From NCBI GenBank assembly GCA_000697475.1, contig JNEU01000733.1, positions 1 to 64,000 on the forward strand: a DNA stretch of 64,000 nt. The letters run 5' to 3'. Under the pieces are notes generated by a model, which did no database searches, was not told the DNA's origin, and saw nothing but the letters and a program-made list of their open reading frames with translations. The position numbers were made by a program, and so were the translations under genes. The DNA comes from Lichtheimia corymbifera B2541. Its lineage: Eukaryota > Mucoromycota > Mucoromycetes > Mucorales > Lichtheimiaceae. Positions 47,381-59,540 of this stretch are shown piece by piece; the first letter of the stretch is position 1; each line of letters opens with the position of its first letter.

Positions 47381-49508
47381 TCAATATCGCTTATGGAATA
47401 TTAGTTCTAGATCCTTGGGTGCGAGGTTGAAAGGTATCTCAAACTGGATGCCATCTTTGTGTTTTGACTCCTTTGGAAGTTCCCATTCGAATTTTCGCAC
47501 TAAGATATCACTAGTTTAGCCTTTTCATCATCATGGCATAATGGCAATAAACAACTTACAAAGCATGGCCAAAACCACTCGTTGCTGCATAATGCTAAAT
47601 TTAAGTGCGATGCATTGTCTTGCCCCGGAACTGAAGGGTGCATAGGCAATGCCCTCATGTGAATCATGCTCACCGCCAGGAAGGAATCGATCGGGATTAA
47701 ACTTTTCGGGTTCATGCCACAAATCGGGTCGGTGATGAAGCGCTTGGATATCGACGCTGACCATTGCGCCCTTTGGAATAAAGATGCCCTTCACATTCAA
47801 ATCTTCATGTACGTCACGTGCAAGAATATCATTTGCAGGGGGATAGATTCGCATGCTCTATATGATAATTGTTAAAAGATGGGTTACAAAATGCTATTTG
47901 TCATCACCGTACCTCTTTGATCACCATGTCAAGATAATCCAACTTTTTGCAATCTTCCAATGTAGGGAATACATCCTTAGGCTCATCACCGAGAACACGG
48001 AGGATCTCTTCACGTGCTTTCTTTTGGATATCCTGATGATTGAATCTCCGGGATAAGTATTTATCCTCTTTGACAGGTGTTGGGAAAGTGACATACCTGA
48101 TTCATTGCCAACAGATACAAGCAAAAGGTAAGAGCATGACTTGTGGTATCGTGGCCTAGGATGAAGAGAGCATATTATTATCAGCTTATGAGTAGATTAT
48201 ACTACGTTTGATTGATTTACCTGCAACAAAGAATATGGCCATATTGTGCTATTTATAACAACAAGCAAAATGAGGATGGATTCAGCACATTTGGGTAGTT
48301 CAATACTTACTCGCAGTTCTTTTTTGGTCCAGTTGCCTTCACCTCGGAGCTCAGCCTCCAACATGAGCTGAAGCAGATCCTTCTCGTGCTCAGGCACATC
48401 ATTATGTGAATTCGAGTCATCTTGCAGCATGGATCTTTTCTTGTCAGCCACTCCATCCAGCAAATCAATCAACTTGTAGACGGCATCGTGCTGTGCTCGG
48501 CGTTTAGCACTAAAGTATCGATAGAGACCATCAAGGCGTGGAAACACCAAAGGAATGACATTTGTGAAGCCATCAAAGAGCAGACGATAGGTTTTGACCC
48601 ATACCGAGTCAGGATCATCCAATCCACCAAAGTCAAATCCTAGGATAATGGATTACTAAAGCGATCTCCAGTAACGTGTTGTCAAATAGACTTACCGAAT
48701 ACAGATTTGCCCAATGCATCCAACGTGAGCTTTTGCATCAATTCGAGTACAGGCACGGTGGGTTGCTCCTCAACAAGACGAAACACCTTGGGCATGAGAC
48801 TGCCAAACATACCAACTGGAGTTGCTCGGTGGAAAGCGGGGTTCATGATCTGATGATATGGTTGGTACCTTGTTGTAGTAGTGACATTCCACTTCCCATG
48901 ACCACACACTTACCTTTCGCTGATCCTTCCAATGATGTCCATTCACGATCGATACATTGTCGTTACCAACGAATTCAATCAGTGTCGTGTTCTGGTCGAT
49001 GCTATCAAGGACGGAACTTGTCTTGTTCGCGAATTCTATACATAGCCGAGTTTCAGTTCAAGTCCATGTAACACCCACCATACACCACAAGCTACACAAG
49101 CGCTGGGGCCACACACACACACACCTGGTTTGAAAAAGACGATCCTGGCGATTTCTGGATCTGCCACATAGATTGTCCACTGAAAAGGCATCCGATTCTA
49201 AGGTATATATCATGCGTGAGAACCCTTGGATACGTGGGAACGGTATCAAGATCAAGGAGAAAGCATACCAGGTAAACACCATGGGCTTTTGGGAGCAAGG
49301 GGAAGACCAAACGTTGGGTACGACTGATCAAGTTTTCTTGTGATTGTAGTGCTTTGAGCTGTTGCCCATAAGGAATAGCTGGGAGATGGCGTAGGTTCTT
49401 TGGAATACGGAAGATACGATGGTACACTTGTTGGCATACAAGCAATACAGCTGCAGCAACACCAATGTAGTGCCGGTATCGGTAGATGTGATCTTTGATT
49501 TCAGTCAT
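47381..49508 (-). CDS. Cytochrome P450 monooxygenase
   Basis: Ten exons (49508-49269, 49197-49125, 49035-48914, 48849-48696, 48639-48311, 48248-48221, 48155-48097, 48032-47913, 47857-47560, 47499-47381) encode 513 residues. An N-terminal membrane anchor (YIGVAAAVLLVCQQVY) indicates an ER enzyme. Signature motifs are present: I-helix AGHDTTSH (about 315-322), K-helix ESMR (E375-R378), the PDRF segment and haem loop FSSGARQCIA (about C457). The haem loop ends Ala where Gly is usual. Mucoralean CYP509-type P450s have a similar length and build, but I cannot assign a CYP family. One exon is only 28 nt. The second intron starts inside a GT repeat. A TATAAAG lies at 49546-49552, about 40 bases before the ATG. 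GST-2 lies just upstream on the same strand. Confidence 0.93.
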
Positions 49509-49881
49509 AGTTTAATAAAACAGAAGTTGATCCACAAAGCGACCTCTTTATACTAGAGCATGGGATATAGGGAAAAGGAGACAGTGGGTCATTGCGGCTA
49601 CAACGTGACGACTTTGAGTCAAAAGGAATCGGAAAGTATGCGTCATGTGCCACCAATGCCGCAACATGTATACTCCGCAACCCCATTTATAGGCACACAA
49701 CAATGATGGATCACTGATCTGATAGCAAAGAAAACGGAAGGCACTGGCATGTGCTACCATACAACTTGTTTTTATTAGAAAACGACGTCGCCATTTTGAC
49801 TCAAGAGTGCCCGGCGTGTATGTGCTCTCACCCATTATTCACAAACAAATTGAAATTATCATTTATTATAATATCTTCTCA

Positions 49882-50875
49882 TCAGAGAGGGATTCCTGTG
49901 TGAGCATAATCTTCTGATTCTACCGCATTCTCCAAGCCAGGTCGTGCACTCATTGTCTCCACAAATTTGGAAAGATTGGGGTAGTCCTATTGGGATGAAG
50001 CAGTGGATATGCCAAACAATGAGACAACGAGGAGCTTTGTAGTAGTATACCTTAATTTACCTTGAGTTGAGTGGTGCTGGGTGATCTGCTTGCAAGGACA
50101 AATACAATAAAATCGCAATACGTGATCTGTTTTGAACGAGGGAGCGAATAAGTAATCTACACACCTTGATCCACGCATACCGCTTACCTCATCGCCTGCT
50201 GCATAGGGTCCTTGTTTTACACCATAAATGCGCTCAAAGCGTTGGAGATACATAGGAAGTTGTTCCTGGATATATTTGTCCACTATATCCTTTTGATCCT
50301 GCAATATAGCTTGATGAACGATCTGCCCTCCCTGTTACAAGCTGCTCCCATCCTGCTACTTACCCTATTGCGTGCTGCCATACCGTATGCTTTGAACCAA
50401 TCACATGAATAGTCCGACACGGTCTCGACGAATGTCTCGAGGTCGATATCGTTGGTTGGGATATACTTGCCTAATTACGCAATAGGAATATAATGAATAC
50501 CTCTGATCCTGGATAGATAATATGCACTTTTACCGAGGCTCTTTGAGAGGAATCGCAAAATGGGTTGGGCGCCAGAGTACTGTTTGCCGTCTTCGAGCTT
50601 GATCATGGGTGCACAATCAAAAGGGTAACCGGAATCAATCCAACTCTGCTTTGTTTTGGGCCATGTTTGGGCAACATCAATATGGATCCACTCGTAGGGC
50701 ACCTGAGCATCCTCCAGTAGCAGACGGATAGGACCACCAAGCCCGTTGTCTATTGACGTGACGATGGATGGTACATACACACACAAGTTACTTAGCCTCT
50801 TCACTATTCATGTTTTGGTGTATACTTACAGCCAGGGAAAATATAATGAAGTTTGAGGTTGTTAATGCTTGACAT
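49882..50875 (-). CDS. Glutathione S-transferase, sigma-like (GST-2)
   Basis: Six exons (50875-50830, 50749-50534, 50470-50364, 50298-50188, 50126-50061, 49986-49882) encode 216 residues. The N-terminal thioredoxin-like half has Tyr in LKLHYIFPG, then NGLGGPIRLLLEDAQVPYEW and FDCAPMIKLEDGKQYSGAQP. The helical half has FERIYGVKQGPYAAGDE and ITYCDFIVFV. The C-terminus runs on past the usual GST end (SARPGLENAVESEDYAH), about 12 residues longer than the tandem copies. It shares the last intron with GST-1 but not with GST-3 to GST-5. An ATAAAAAGGG element (50921-50930, minus strand) lies about 50 bases upstream. Confidence 0.92.
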
Positions 50876-51788
50876 TGTAGTTGACGTTGTTGGGGGCAGT
50901 TCTCTCTTCTCGAGCATCTTCCCTTTTTATGCGTCACCGGAACACGGAATAAATTGTCCGCTTTGGCACGCATTGTGGAATATGATTGGGAATATCATAT
51001 GAGTCAATCCTTCACCACTCGGGTCCACCATCCCCTAGCCTGTCTTGCAGATCGTAATGTAACACCATGATACCCATACTGCATTGATTTATGCTGTCGC
51101 ATGACGTTGCCCTAAATGATAGGGCGACATGGCTCAGCCCGGATCACTTTACGACAAAAATATGATTCATGCACTAGATCAGCCAATAAGGTGACACTTT
51201 GCAATTGCACCATTTTACATTTCTTAAATGGGTAGTACAACAGCTATATGCACAGTAGGGGTAACCTGCATTGAGCAAAGATCAAGATGGATGATCCACG
51301 AATACGCCAACAACGACCCACCTTGATTAGTAATCAGTCAATGAAATAGAATCCAAGAAGCAGTAAAGCAGTGAATGATTATGAGTTTGGCTCTTTATTG
51401 CAATGCTGCGTCATGAATGAAAAATGCTAATAATGGCAGCAGGAGACAATGACAGCTGTCGTCATTATAACGGAAAATCATTTTGTTGGATTCAATGATC
51501 CATTATGAATATACATCTCGATCCGCCCGTTACGCCAAAAATACCGCTGCAATTAAACAAGGAGAACCGATTAGTAATTCATGCATCCAGTATTATGAAG
51601 GCCATGCCATGGATGTCTGTGAATGATGATCGTGTCGTTTAAATGGCAATTACAGATGTTCGCTATACGATGAACTTTTCAATTACCATGGCTATCTCTA
51701 ATGCTAACTACAGCATGTCTTTGGCAATGCTAAAGGTGATGCTTTATAAGATTTGCATAAAGCTAGTGCTATGGGATTGGTCCTCCCT

Positions 51789-52126
51789 CTATGATTCCTC
51801 GTATGCAACGCCATAGAATCTCGGCCCAAACACGCTCACTGCTATCAAGAGTGATCCATAGCTCATCAATCTTGCATACGCGGTTGATGCATCTCCAAAA
51901 AGACAGGATTTATTAAAATACATGGATGAGTCATACATCCAAGCCCGCATAGCCAAGGTGTCATGATAATGGCTAATATAGAAGAAAATGCCTCCAAGGA
52001 TGATCGTTGACTTAACATGGTTCGTGTAACGATCCTGCTTATGGAAGTCGAGCCGAAACACGCGTTCATGCTTGATATGGATACCTCTTGAACAGCTACA
52101 ATACGACTGAGGATGGTGATGAATAT
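51789..52126 (-). CDS. Possible small membrane protein exon
   Basis: An open frame of about 110 codons starts at a potential acceptor (TTCTAG) and ends at a stop. It contains two hydrophobic stretches (TIILGGIFFYISHY and YGSLLIAVSVFGP). Composition looks protein-like, but I found no start codon exon and no family match, so it may be chance. Confidence 0.22.
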
Positions 52127-52680
52127 GCTAGAACTTGACGCATCATGCTGATACTGCCACGTAGGCAACATTTGGGATCTTTCGGATGCCGACCTTTTTA
52201 GCAACAAGGCTGAAGCTCAGATGCTGAGGTCTAATATATCATGTGGGATGGTTGTTTGGACATTTCCTTTCGTTTCACTTCACAACATGCTTCTGTGCTT
52301 GATGAAATATGGTTTGTGCAACGCTTGGTATTGTGTGGGAAAGGAAGAAAAGGGGATTCAGGGTTGTAAAGGGATTGGGGATCATGACCACCACCACGTT
52401 GGTGATTGGTATTGGCTGTCATCCCAATACAGAGTTGCCCCCAAGGCCAAAAGTCAAATGATGGGGCTCGTTTTGTAAATGTGGGAGGGGAATAAAATGG
52501 GCGATGACGGCTGCTTGCGCGATATTGCACAAGCGACTTTAATGCTGGTGAAACGCGGGATTCAAGAGTGCGGGGTGGGGAAAGGGAAGCATGGTGAACG
52601 TCTGATTATTCAGCAGAACCTTCTGGTAGTCTCAAGTATGCATGGTTAGGTTTGTATCTACCCCAACCACGAGCAACGAA

Positions 52681-52690
52681 TATAAAAAGG
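52681..52690 (+). promoter_or_regulatory. TATA box of GST-3
   Basis: TATAAAAAGG, 63 bases before the GST-3 ATG. Confidence 0.6.
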
Positions 52691-52743
52691 GAGCGCGTTC
52701 GAAAGAGCTGCCACCATTATTGCATCTACAACAAACATTAAAC

Positions 52744-53670
52744 ATGGTCTTCTCTACTGTCAAGCTCAACTACCTTCTTCCCAACTGTAAGGCAACATGT
52801 TGCATTGTTAATGTTATGCAGCATACTCATATATACATCCATAGACGGCGGCTTTGGTGGCCCCATCCGCATGTTGCTTGATGATGCCGAGATCAAGTAC
52901 GAATACAACCTCATTGACAGAGAACAGTGGCCCACTCTCAAGGCCAAGTGGAACGAAGAGGGTCTTCCTTTCGATTGTGTCCCTATGATCGAATTGGATG
53001 GCAAGCGTTACAGCGGCACTCAACCCATCCTCCGTTTCTTGGCAAAGAAGTTGGGTAAGTAAATGTTGCTAAAAGTGTGGGGATGGATATAGAGGGAGTG
53101 TATGTGAGGAAAAAAGGATCAAGCGGTGATCGCGATATCATCGGCCCGAGTAGCATATTGGAATGGGGTCGCTAATTCAATTTGTATTACAGGCAAGTAT
53201 GCTCCTGCTGATGCTGACTTGGAGCAATACGTTGATGTTACTGCTGACTATGCTGGCGACTGGGCTCGTGCTGTCTTTAAGGCCATCTTCAACCCTCCTG
53301 TGAGTATATAAATTGATGATTTATGATATGAGACTGACACTGGTTATGTAAAAAGAACGGCGTTGATGAGTATAAGAAGAACGAGCTCGAAAAGTACTTT
53401 AAGCGTTTCGATCGCATTTATGGTGCTCACAAGGGTCCCTATGCTGCTGGCGAGGAGGTAATATTTGGATTGAAGGGTAGGATTGTAATCGATCACATCA
53501 TTAACTTTTATTTATTGCGCTGCTAGATTTCATACGCTGACTTTGTTGTCTACGTTGTCATGAACCTCGAAGCCAACAAGGACTCTATCAAGGACTACCC
53601 CAACCTTGCTGCCTTTGCTGAAGCTATCAAGTCCCGCCCTGGTCTTCAGGAAGCTGTTAAGCAAATCTAA
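52744..53670 (+). CDS. Glutathione S-transferase, sigma-like (GST-3)
   Basis: Five exons (52744-52786, 52845-53054, 53193-53299, 53356-53457, 53527-53670) encode 201 residues. It has the Tyr-bearing first strand (VKLNYLLPN), GGFGGPIRMLLDD, FDCVPMIELDGKRYSGTQP and the helical half with KRFDRIYGAHKGPYAAGEE and SRPGLQEAVKQI. A codon bias towards C-ending codons (AAG, GCT, CTC) is stronger than in its neighbours, which suggests high expression. It is the first of three plus-strand GSTs with identical intron positions and phases. Confidence 0.95.
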
Positions 53671-55026
53671 ATAATTATATACCTCGAAAAATAAAACTGT
53701 TTTTAGTCGTCTAACTCAATCCACACATGAGGTCTCTTGAAACGTAGGTAGATATAGCCTACTGCTTATCCATCATGATACACAATGTCCTTATGATGAT
53801 GCACTCGTTTGATCCCGATAGACAATCACAGTATATGGATATGGGAGCCCACATACACTCATCCACTTTCAATAGAAAGCCTCATTGTTTTTGCTCCACA
53901 CCTCTTCCCATCCTTCTCCTTTCCAGCAATATGAACATATGTTCTTCATCTGTTTCTTCATGTTGACGTTGTATTATTGTATAGTGTATGTGACAATAAA
54001 AAAGGGGTCGAACGATATACTAGTGGAAAAGTCTATAACAAAGAGGTATTCCTCCACACGAGACAACCAGGGATACACGCCTTGATAGTATGACGCGAGG
54101 ACGTTCGAAGCTGTTGCTCACTTGGTTGACTTGTAAACTGCTTTAGCGTTGCTGGCGATCGTCAATATTGGAAATGGGAAGAGGCACAGTGACCAAGTCA
54201 AATACACGGTGGTTCATTACGGCGTCGTTTATTCACCTAATGCCGAAGCTCATGCATGTCGTGTCTGCCATGTGTGCTTTTCCTCTGGTGTTGGATTGGT
54301 TAAAGTGGTGACAAGTTGTATAGCTTAAAGCTGGTTGGAAGAAAGGCAGTTTCAACTCTGAGCCCGAAATTCTTGGAGGGCATTGCATTAAGCAGAAGAT
54401 GAAGCGACAGAGAGCCATGCTAATATCAAATGAATAAACATCAACCATTATGACAGCGTTTAATATGTCATCCAACTTCTTTGATTCATGATACCAAAGC
54501 ATCATCCCTAGAGAGAATGTCTCCTAATGACCATGAGGATGATCAAACGACGCGTTGTAAAAATGATATGATGGAAGTATGCAAGTAATGGAGCTGAGAC
54601 AAAGATCAAGGCAATGCACAGCTAGGTTTATGCACGGTGGATTAGTAATCGGCCATGTTGCCGTGGCAACCGGGTGATGCTCTTGTGGCTCATTAAAATG
54701 AAGGATCTGGTGATAGCCATGGGAACCAGCTCGCATTATTGCGTGATATTGTTGTGTTGCACTAGCAAAAGGACACTGATTGGATAAAGTCAAGAAGTAG
54801 TTTACTGCGGAAACGTGTTGTAATTAATAATCAACAGCAAACAAGCGACTGGTAAAGTACCCCGTATATGGTGATGTTTGAAGCCTGCATATTGGCTAGT
54901 ATGATTCCGGTTAGATTTCAAGGCGTCCCAAAGAAATACAGGAAACCATAAAGTATAAAAGAGAGCCCGCATCAATGCATGATTGCAGTACTACGACGCG
55001 TTCGAAACACTGATTTTCAAGGCACT
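53671..55026. other. Intergenic between GST-3 and GST-4
   Basis: About 1.35 kb. No further gene or GST fragment recognised. Confidence 0.5.
54954..54961 (+). promoter_or_regulatory. TATA box of GST-4
   Basis: TATAAAAG, 73 bases before the GST-4 ATG. Confidence 0.6.
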
Positions 55027-55915
55027 ATGGCTGATTCAATTGCTGTCTCGCTTTATTACATCCTCCCAGAATGTAAGGTTGTTGTCAAGGACATGGTTTG
55101 ATCAATTGCTCATTGGATCCATATTTACAAGATGGTGGACTTGGAGGGCCAATTCGACTGATGCTGGATGATGCTGGTGTTTTCTACGTCTTCAACTACA
55201 TAGAGTACTATGAGGAATTTCCAAACAAGGTCAAGCCGCGTTGGATCGAGGAAGGTCACCCTTTTGATTGCGCACCAATGATTGAGTTGTATGGGAAACG
55301 GTATAGCGGTACACAGCCAATTCTTCGCTTCCTATCCAAAAAGCTGAGTAAGTTAATGTTGATCGGCAATGGGTAGATGCAGTCATTGACAATATTACCC
55401 ATGTAGACAACAAGTATACACCAGACGACTTGGATCTAGAACAATATGTGGATGCAACGACTGATTATGCCGCTGACTGGATCCAGGCATATTTCAAGGC
55501 CGCTTATAGAACGGTAATGTGGCTGTGTTGCCATTACAATTTATGCAAAGATGTGTACTAATTTGGGCGTATTCTACAAAAACATAGATGAATGTGAAGG
55601 AATACCAACAAAATGACTTGCAAAGGTATCTCAAGCGATTTGATCGCATCTACAGTATGCATGAAGGTCCATATGCTGCAGGCCAAAAGGTAACAATGCT
55701 TGGATTGTGGATGCCTATTAGGCGCGTGTGATGATGAGAATCAGCCTGTTCACCATAAGCCATGATCATAGATCTCCTACTGTGATTTCTTTGTTTATAT
55801 TGTCCTCATGGTCGATGCTCACAAGGAATACATCAAGGATTATCCCAACTTGGTTGCTCTAGCGAAGGCAATCGAATCGCGTCCAAACCTTCAAGAGGTG
55901 GTGAAGCAGATATAG
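55027..55915 (+). CDS. Glutathione S-transferase, sigma-like (GST-4)
   Basis: Five exons (55027-55072, 55132-55347, 55407-55513, 55588-55689, 55772-55915) encode 204 residues. Motifs are VSLYYILPE, GGLGGPIRLMLDDAG, FDCAPMIELYGKRYSGTQP, KRFDRIYSMHEGPYAAGQK and SRPNLQEVVKQI. The second-exon junction gives LSKKL-NNKY rather than the LG-KY of the other copies, because the exon ends in A instead of G. It is most similar to GST-3 in the C-terminal half and to GST-5 in the first half. Confidence 0.94.
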
Positions 55916-56460
55916 TTGAAACGTTTGGCACCTATATATAAGTTTCGAACTTTCTCGCAAGATCCTCACACATGAATGAGACTCGTTTTCCTCTCTGATC
56001 ATTAACGCGCAATACATTACTTGTCTGCTGACTCCAATAAACACGGTGATATCATTTATACATACAAGCGTTTTTGAGTCATCAATGAATGGATGTTGTT
56101 TATTGAAGCCTTCCTTTTTAAGAGCTGCGCTGTTGTGTTAACCTATTTCTGGGGGAGCCGAGTGACAGTAACTTGAGGTTTCAACCCATCGCCTCGTCGA
56201 CTTTAAGCATGATAAAGAGGTTCTCACCAAATGATCTCTTTTGTTCCCAAACATTTGACCGTGTATGATGCATACATACCATTAGCGCTGTTGTTATATC
56301 TTTATACTACCTCATGTACAACGGCAACCAGTACTAATGATCGGGCTGTGCGTGCAACATATGCAAGACGGCAGTTCAATGGCAGCTGAGCATCATATGA
56401 CATGCAGCATTGATCTATCAACGGTAAACGGGACATGATTACACAAGGTTTCAAAGCATA
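55916..56460. other. Intergenic between GST-4 and GST-5
   Basis: About 545 bases with no recognised gene. It ends at the GST-5 TATA box. Confidence 0.5.
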
Positions 56461-56468
56461 TATAAAAG
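56461..56468 (+). promoter_or_regulatory. TATA box of GST-5
   Basis: TATAAAAG, 59 bases before the GST-5 ATG. Confidence 0.6.
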
Positions 56469-56519
56469 CATGCAACATGAGCCCCTCCTTTTTACAACCC
56501 AAACTTAAAATACCTCAAC

Positions 56520-57391
56520 ATGACAATCTCTGGTCTCAAGCTGCATTACGTTGTTGCCGACTGTAAGTGAAAGCAGGAACATGTATATGGGGAATAATAC
56601 CCATCGCTACTACTACAGATGGTGGATTCGGTGGCCCTATCCGGATGCTCCTTGATGATGCAGGTGTCGATTATGAATACAATTATATCCCCTTCCATGA
56701 GGAATTCCTTACCAAGGTTAGGCACCAGTGGGTCGAACAAGGTCATCCATTTGACTGCGCACCAATGATTGAATTGGATGGAAAACGATATGGTGCTAGC
56801 CAGCCCATTATTCGTTTCTTGTCAAAGAAATTGGGTAAGCATTGAACGGGTATCCATTTATGATGCAGATGTTTACCATGTATACATAGGTAAATACATC
56901 CCGACCGATGACCTCGATGCGGAACAGTTTGTCGATGCCACCACTGACTATGCCATGGATTGGGCTCGTGCAGTGTTCAAGGCTAAATATGTTGGCGTAA
57001 GCAAGCTATTTGATTGCTGTTGCTATGATACAGTAACCATGCTGACACTGTATTTTTTGCATTAAAAGGGAGAAGAAGGCCTAGAGGAATACAAGAAGAC
57101 GGAGTTGGACAAGTTCTTTACGCGATTCAACCGCATTTTTGGTGTGCACGAGGGACCTTATGCTCTTGGGCAAGAGGTACATATCACAATGATATTGAGC
57201 TATTTCGAGGACAAAAAGCACTTATACTTTTTTTATTGGATATGTAGATATCCTATTGTGATTTCTATGTCTATATTATAATGAGCACAGGCCCCAACAA
57301 AGAGTACATCGACAAGTACCCCAACATGGCTGCCTTGGCAGAAGCAATCAGAGCACGTCCCAATCTTAAGGAAGCTTTGAAGCATTTTTAG
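56520..57391 (+). CDS. Glutathione S-transferase, sigma-like (GST-5)
   Basis: Five exons (56520-56562, 56619-56834, 56890-56996, 57069-57176, 57248-57391) encode 205 residues. Motifs are LKLHYVVAD, GGFGGPIRMLLDDAG, FDCAPMIELDGKRYGASQP, TRFNRIFGVHEGPYALGQE and ARPNLKEALKHF. It lacks the QI ending of GST-3 and GST-4. Intron positions match those of GST-3 and GST-4. It ends about 150 bases before the Red1-like gene, so the tandem array is complete here. Confidence 0.94.
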
Positions 57392-57543
57392 TTGAATGAC
57401 TATGTTGAATAAAATGTATGACGGATGTTACACTCGATGCAGGGTGATGTTTTTTAGGAGGGGACAAGCAAATTTGTATCGGCCCAGCGCTGTTTGTTTT
57501 TCCTTCCCTCTCTCTCTCTCTCTCTCTTTCTTGCTCTTTCAAA

Positions 57544-59372
57544 ATGGCTGCACTTCAATCACCTATTGACATGGATATTTCAGACGGCTCCAACAGCGAT
57601 ATGGATGTGTCCGAGAGTGATCAAGAAACTGAATCTGCTCCAGTCAAAACTTTGTCATCGAAGCAGGCGACCACGTACACCCCAATTCCCTCATTTACCT
57701 CGCCGCAGTACTATCCAAGGCCTACATCAGATGCTGCCATGCTTAGCTATGCTGCTGGAAACCAGTTTGGAACAAATACTCAAAACATGTTGACGGATAC
57801 CCGAGCAAATATGATGAGTCCTTTCTTTGTAAGTGATATTAGTATGGAGATACTTTTCGATCCATGTTATCTAACAGTGTATCCATGATAGTTTGGAGGT
57901 GGAGGTGGATATAATCAGCCTATTCCAGCAAAGCGATCCATTCATCTGAATCCATACATGGCGAATGGGGGGATGGACAGTCGTGATAAGAACGCTCGAT
58001 GGCGACAGCAGGAACAGCGAATCAAGTCTCCTAAGCCTACGACAACGATGGATCAGCAGCATTTGGATGACTCCGATGCAGATTCTTATTACACAGCAGC
58101 CAGTGACTTTGAAGAAGATGAGGAGGAACCTGGTTTAATCAAGACGGATCAAGATGAAATGGATGGTTTGCAAGCTGAACTTCATCGATATAAGCTGGAA
58201 ATCAGCACGTTGGATGAACGACTTGATGAAATTGGAAGGAAGAAACAACGACTCGAACAAGATGTGTTACGCCTACGTGTTCATCAATCAATGAAAAAGA
58301 ATCGGAAACGGGTTGCCAATCAGAATACCACCACCACCAATTCGCCTTCTCAAGCTACCACTACAGCCATACCCAATCCAACCAAGGCAAAGCAAGAGCA
58401 ACAACAGCATATCACCGTATCGCCTATATCCACAACAAACCATACTGCAATCCAGCAACCAATGCCACGCCCTCCTGCAGCTTCCACAGTACCACCTTCT
58501 TCGGCTGCTGTATCAGTACCACCCTATAAGAAAATGCAACCACCCAAAGTCAAACCAGTCATACCACCTGCTACTGCTTCTACGACCAAACCAGTGAGCA
58601 ACACGAACCACACCTCTTTCGCTAGTCATCATCGCCAATGGGTTGCACCTTATGCTGCCGCTTCTTCCAATACAAGCTCCAGCTCTTCTCAGTCGCCTGG
58701 CAAGAATGCAAATTTCGTCACCATACCACCAACAAGTCTATCAACACGTTCAACTACAGTTACTAAACCGAAAACAACAGCAACTTCAATGACGCCACCA
58801 TCCATAGCTACTCCACCAAAAACAACATCATCAACAGCAGCAGCAGCAACTGTCGCATCAAAAGTAACAGCACCTGAAACTGTGTCATCAGCAGTAAAGG
58901 AAGCATGGCTGGTAGAATCAATACCAAGGACATATGCAGCACCATTAAGAGGACCAAAGGAACCACAAGTAAAAGAGGCACCAGCAGTGTCACACGTCGT
59001 AAGGAATTTATATGAAGCATATGGCTGATCGTACTCTGATATACTTTTTTGAATAGAAGCAACCAGGAGCATCATCAGTAGCACCAACATCACAGGCAAA
59101 GGGACACAAGGTATACTAACTTTTTTATTTTTTCATCTTCGTCGTCCTATCTCGGTTGTTCTCCTTAAAAGGTGTATTCAACGTAGGGTGCCTTCAAGCC
59201 ATACGAATCACCATTGACAAGGCTAGGCATCGGTAGTCAAAAGAAGAGTCTTCCAATGGATCGAGTGAGACGGGGCCTTTGTCGGTTTGAAACGGGTGGT
59301 GGCACGTGCAATGATGACACGTGCCCTGATTTGCATTTCAGAGATCTGGAAGGTACATCATCATCTCACTAA
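57544..59372 (+). CDS. Red1/ZFC3H1-type zinc-finger protein (nuclear exosome adaptor family)
   Basis: Four exons (57544-57828, 57892-58998, 59057-59110, 59187-59372) encode 543 residues. The N-terminus is acidic and disordered. A coiled coil lies at about 175-225 (LQAELHRYKLEISTLDERL ...), followed by a long Thr/Pro/Ser/Gln-rich region. The C-terminal exon carries FKPYESPLTRL and the finger LCRFETGGGTCNDDTCPDLH, spacing C-x8-C-x4-C-x3-H (about C514, C523, C528, H532). This is the zf-C3H1 signature shared by fission yeast Red1 and human ZFC3H1, which link Mtl1/MTR4 helicase and the nuclear exosome in RNA degradation. The protein is shorter than ZFC3H1 and close to Red1 in build. Exon 3 is only 18 codons. 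Confidence 0.85.
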
Positions 59373-59540
59373 CTCTTTGATCATCCTGCTATAGTAGCAA
59401 CTAGTATTTAGTGGGAGGGTAAAATTGCTTTTTAAAAAAAGGGGTGTCTACTACTAGTCTATTACATGAATCATACTTATTTTCCCTCTTTAAAAATGGA
59501 TGGCTTCTATTTACATAAAAAATATCTCTTTTCTACCAAT

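Larger units (their letters stand above)
50876..52743. other. Intergenic between GST-2 and GST-3
   Basis: About 1.9 kb between divergent GST genes. Apart from a possible small minus-strand gene at about 51789-52126, I see no gene. Confidence 0.45.
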
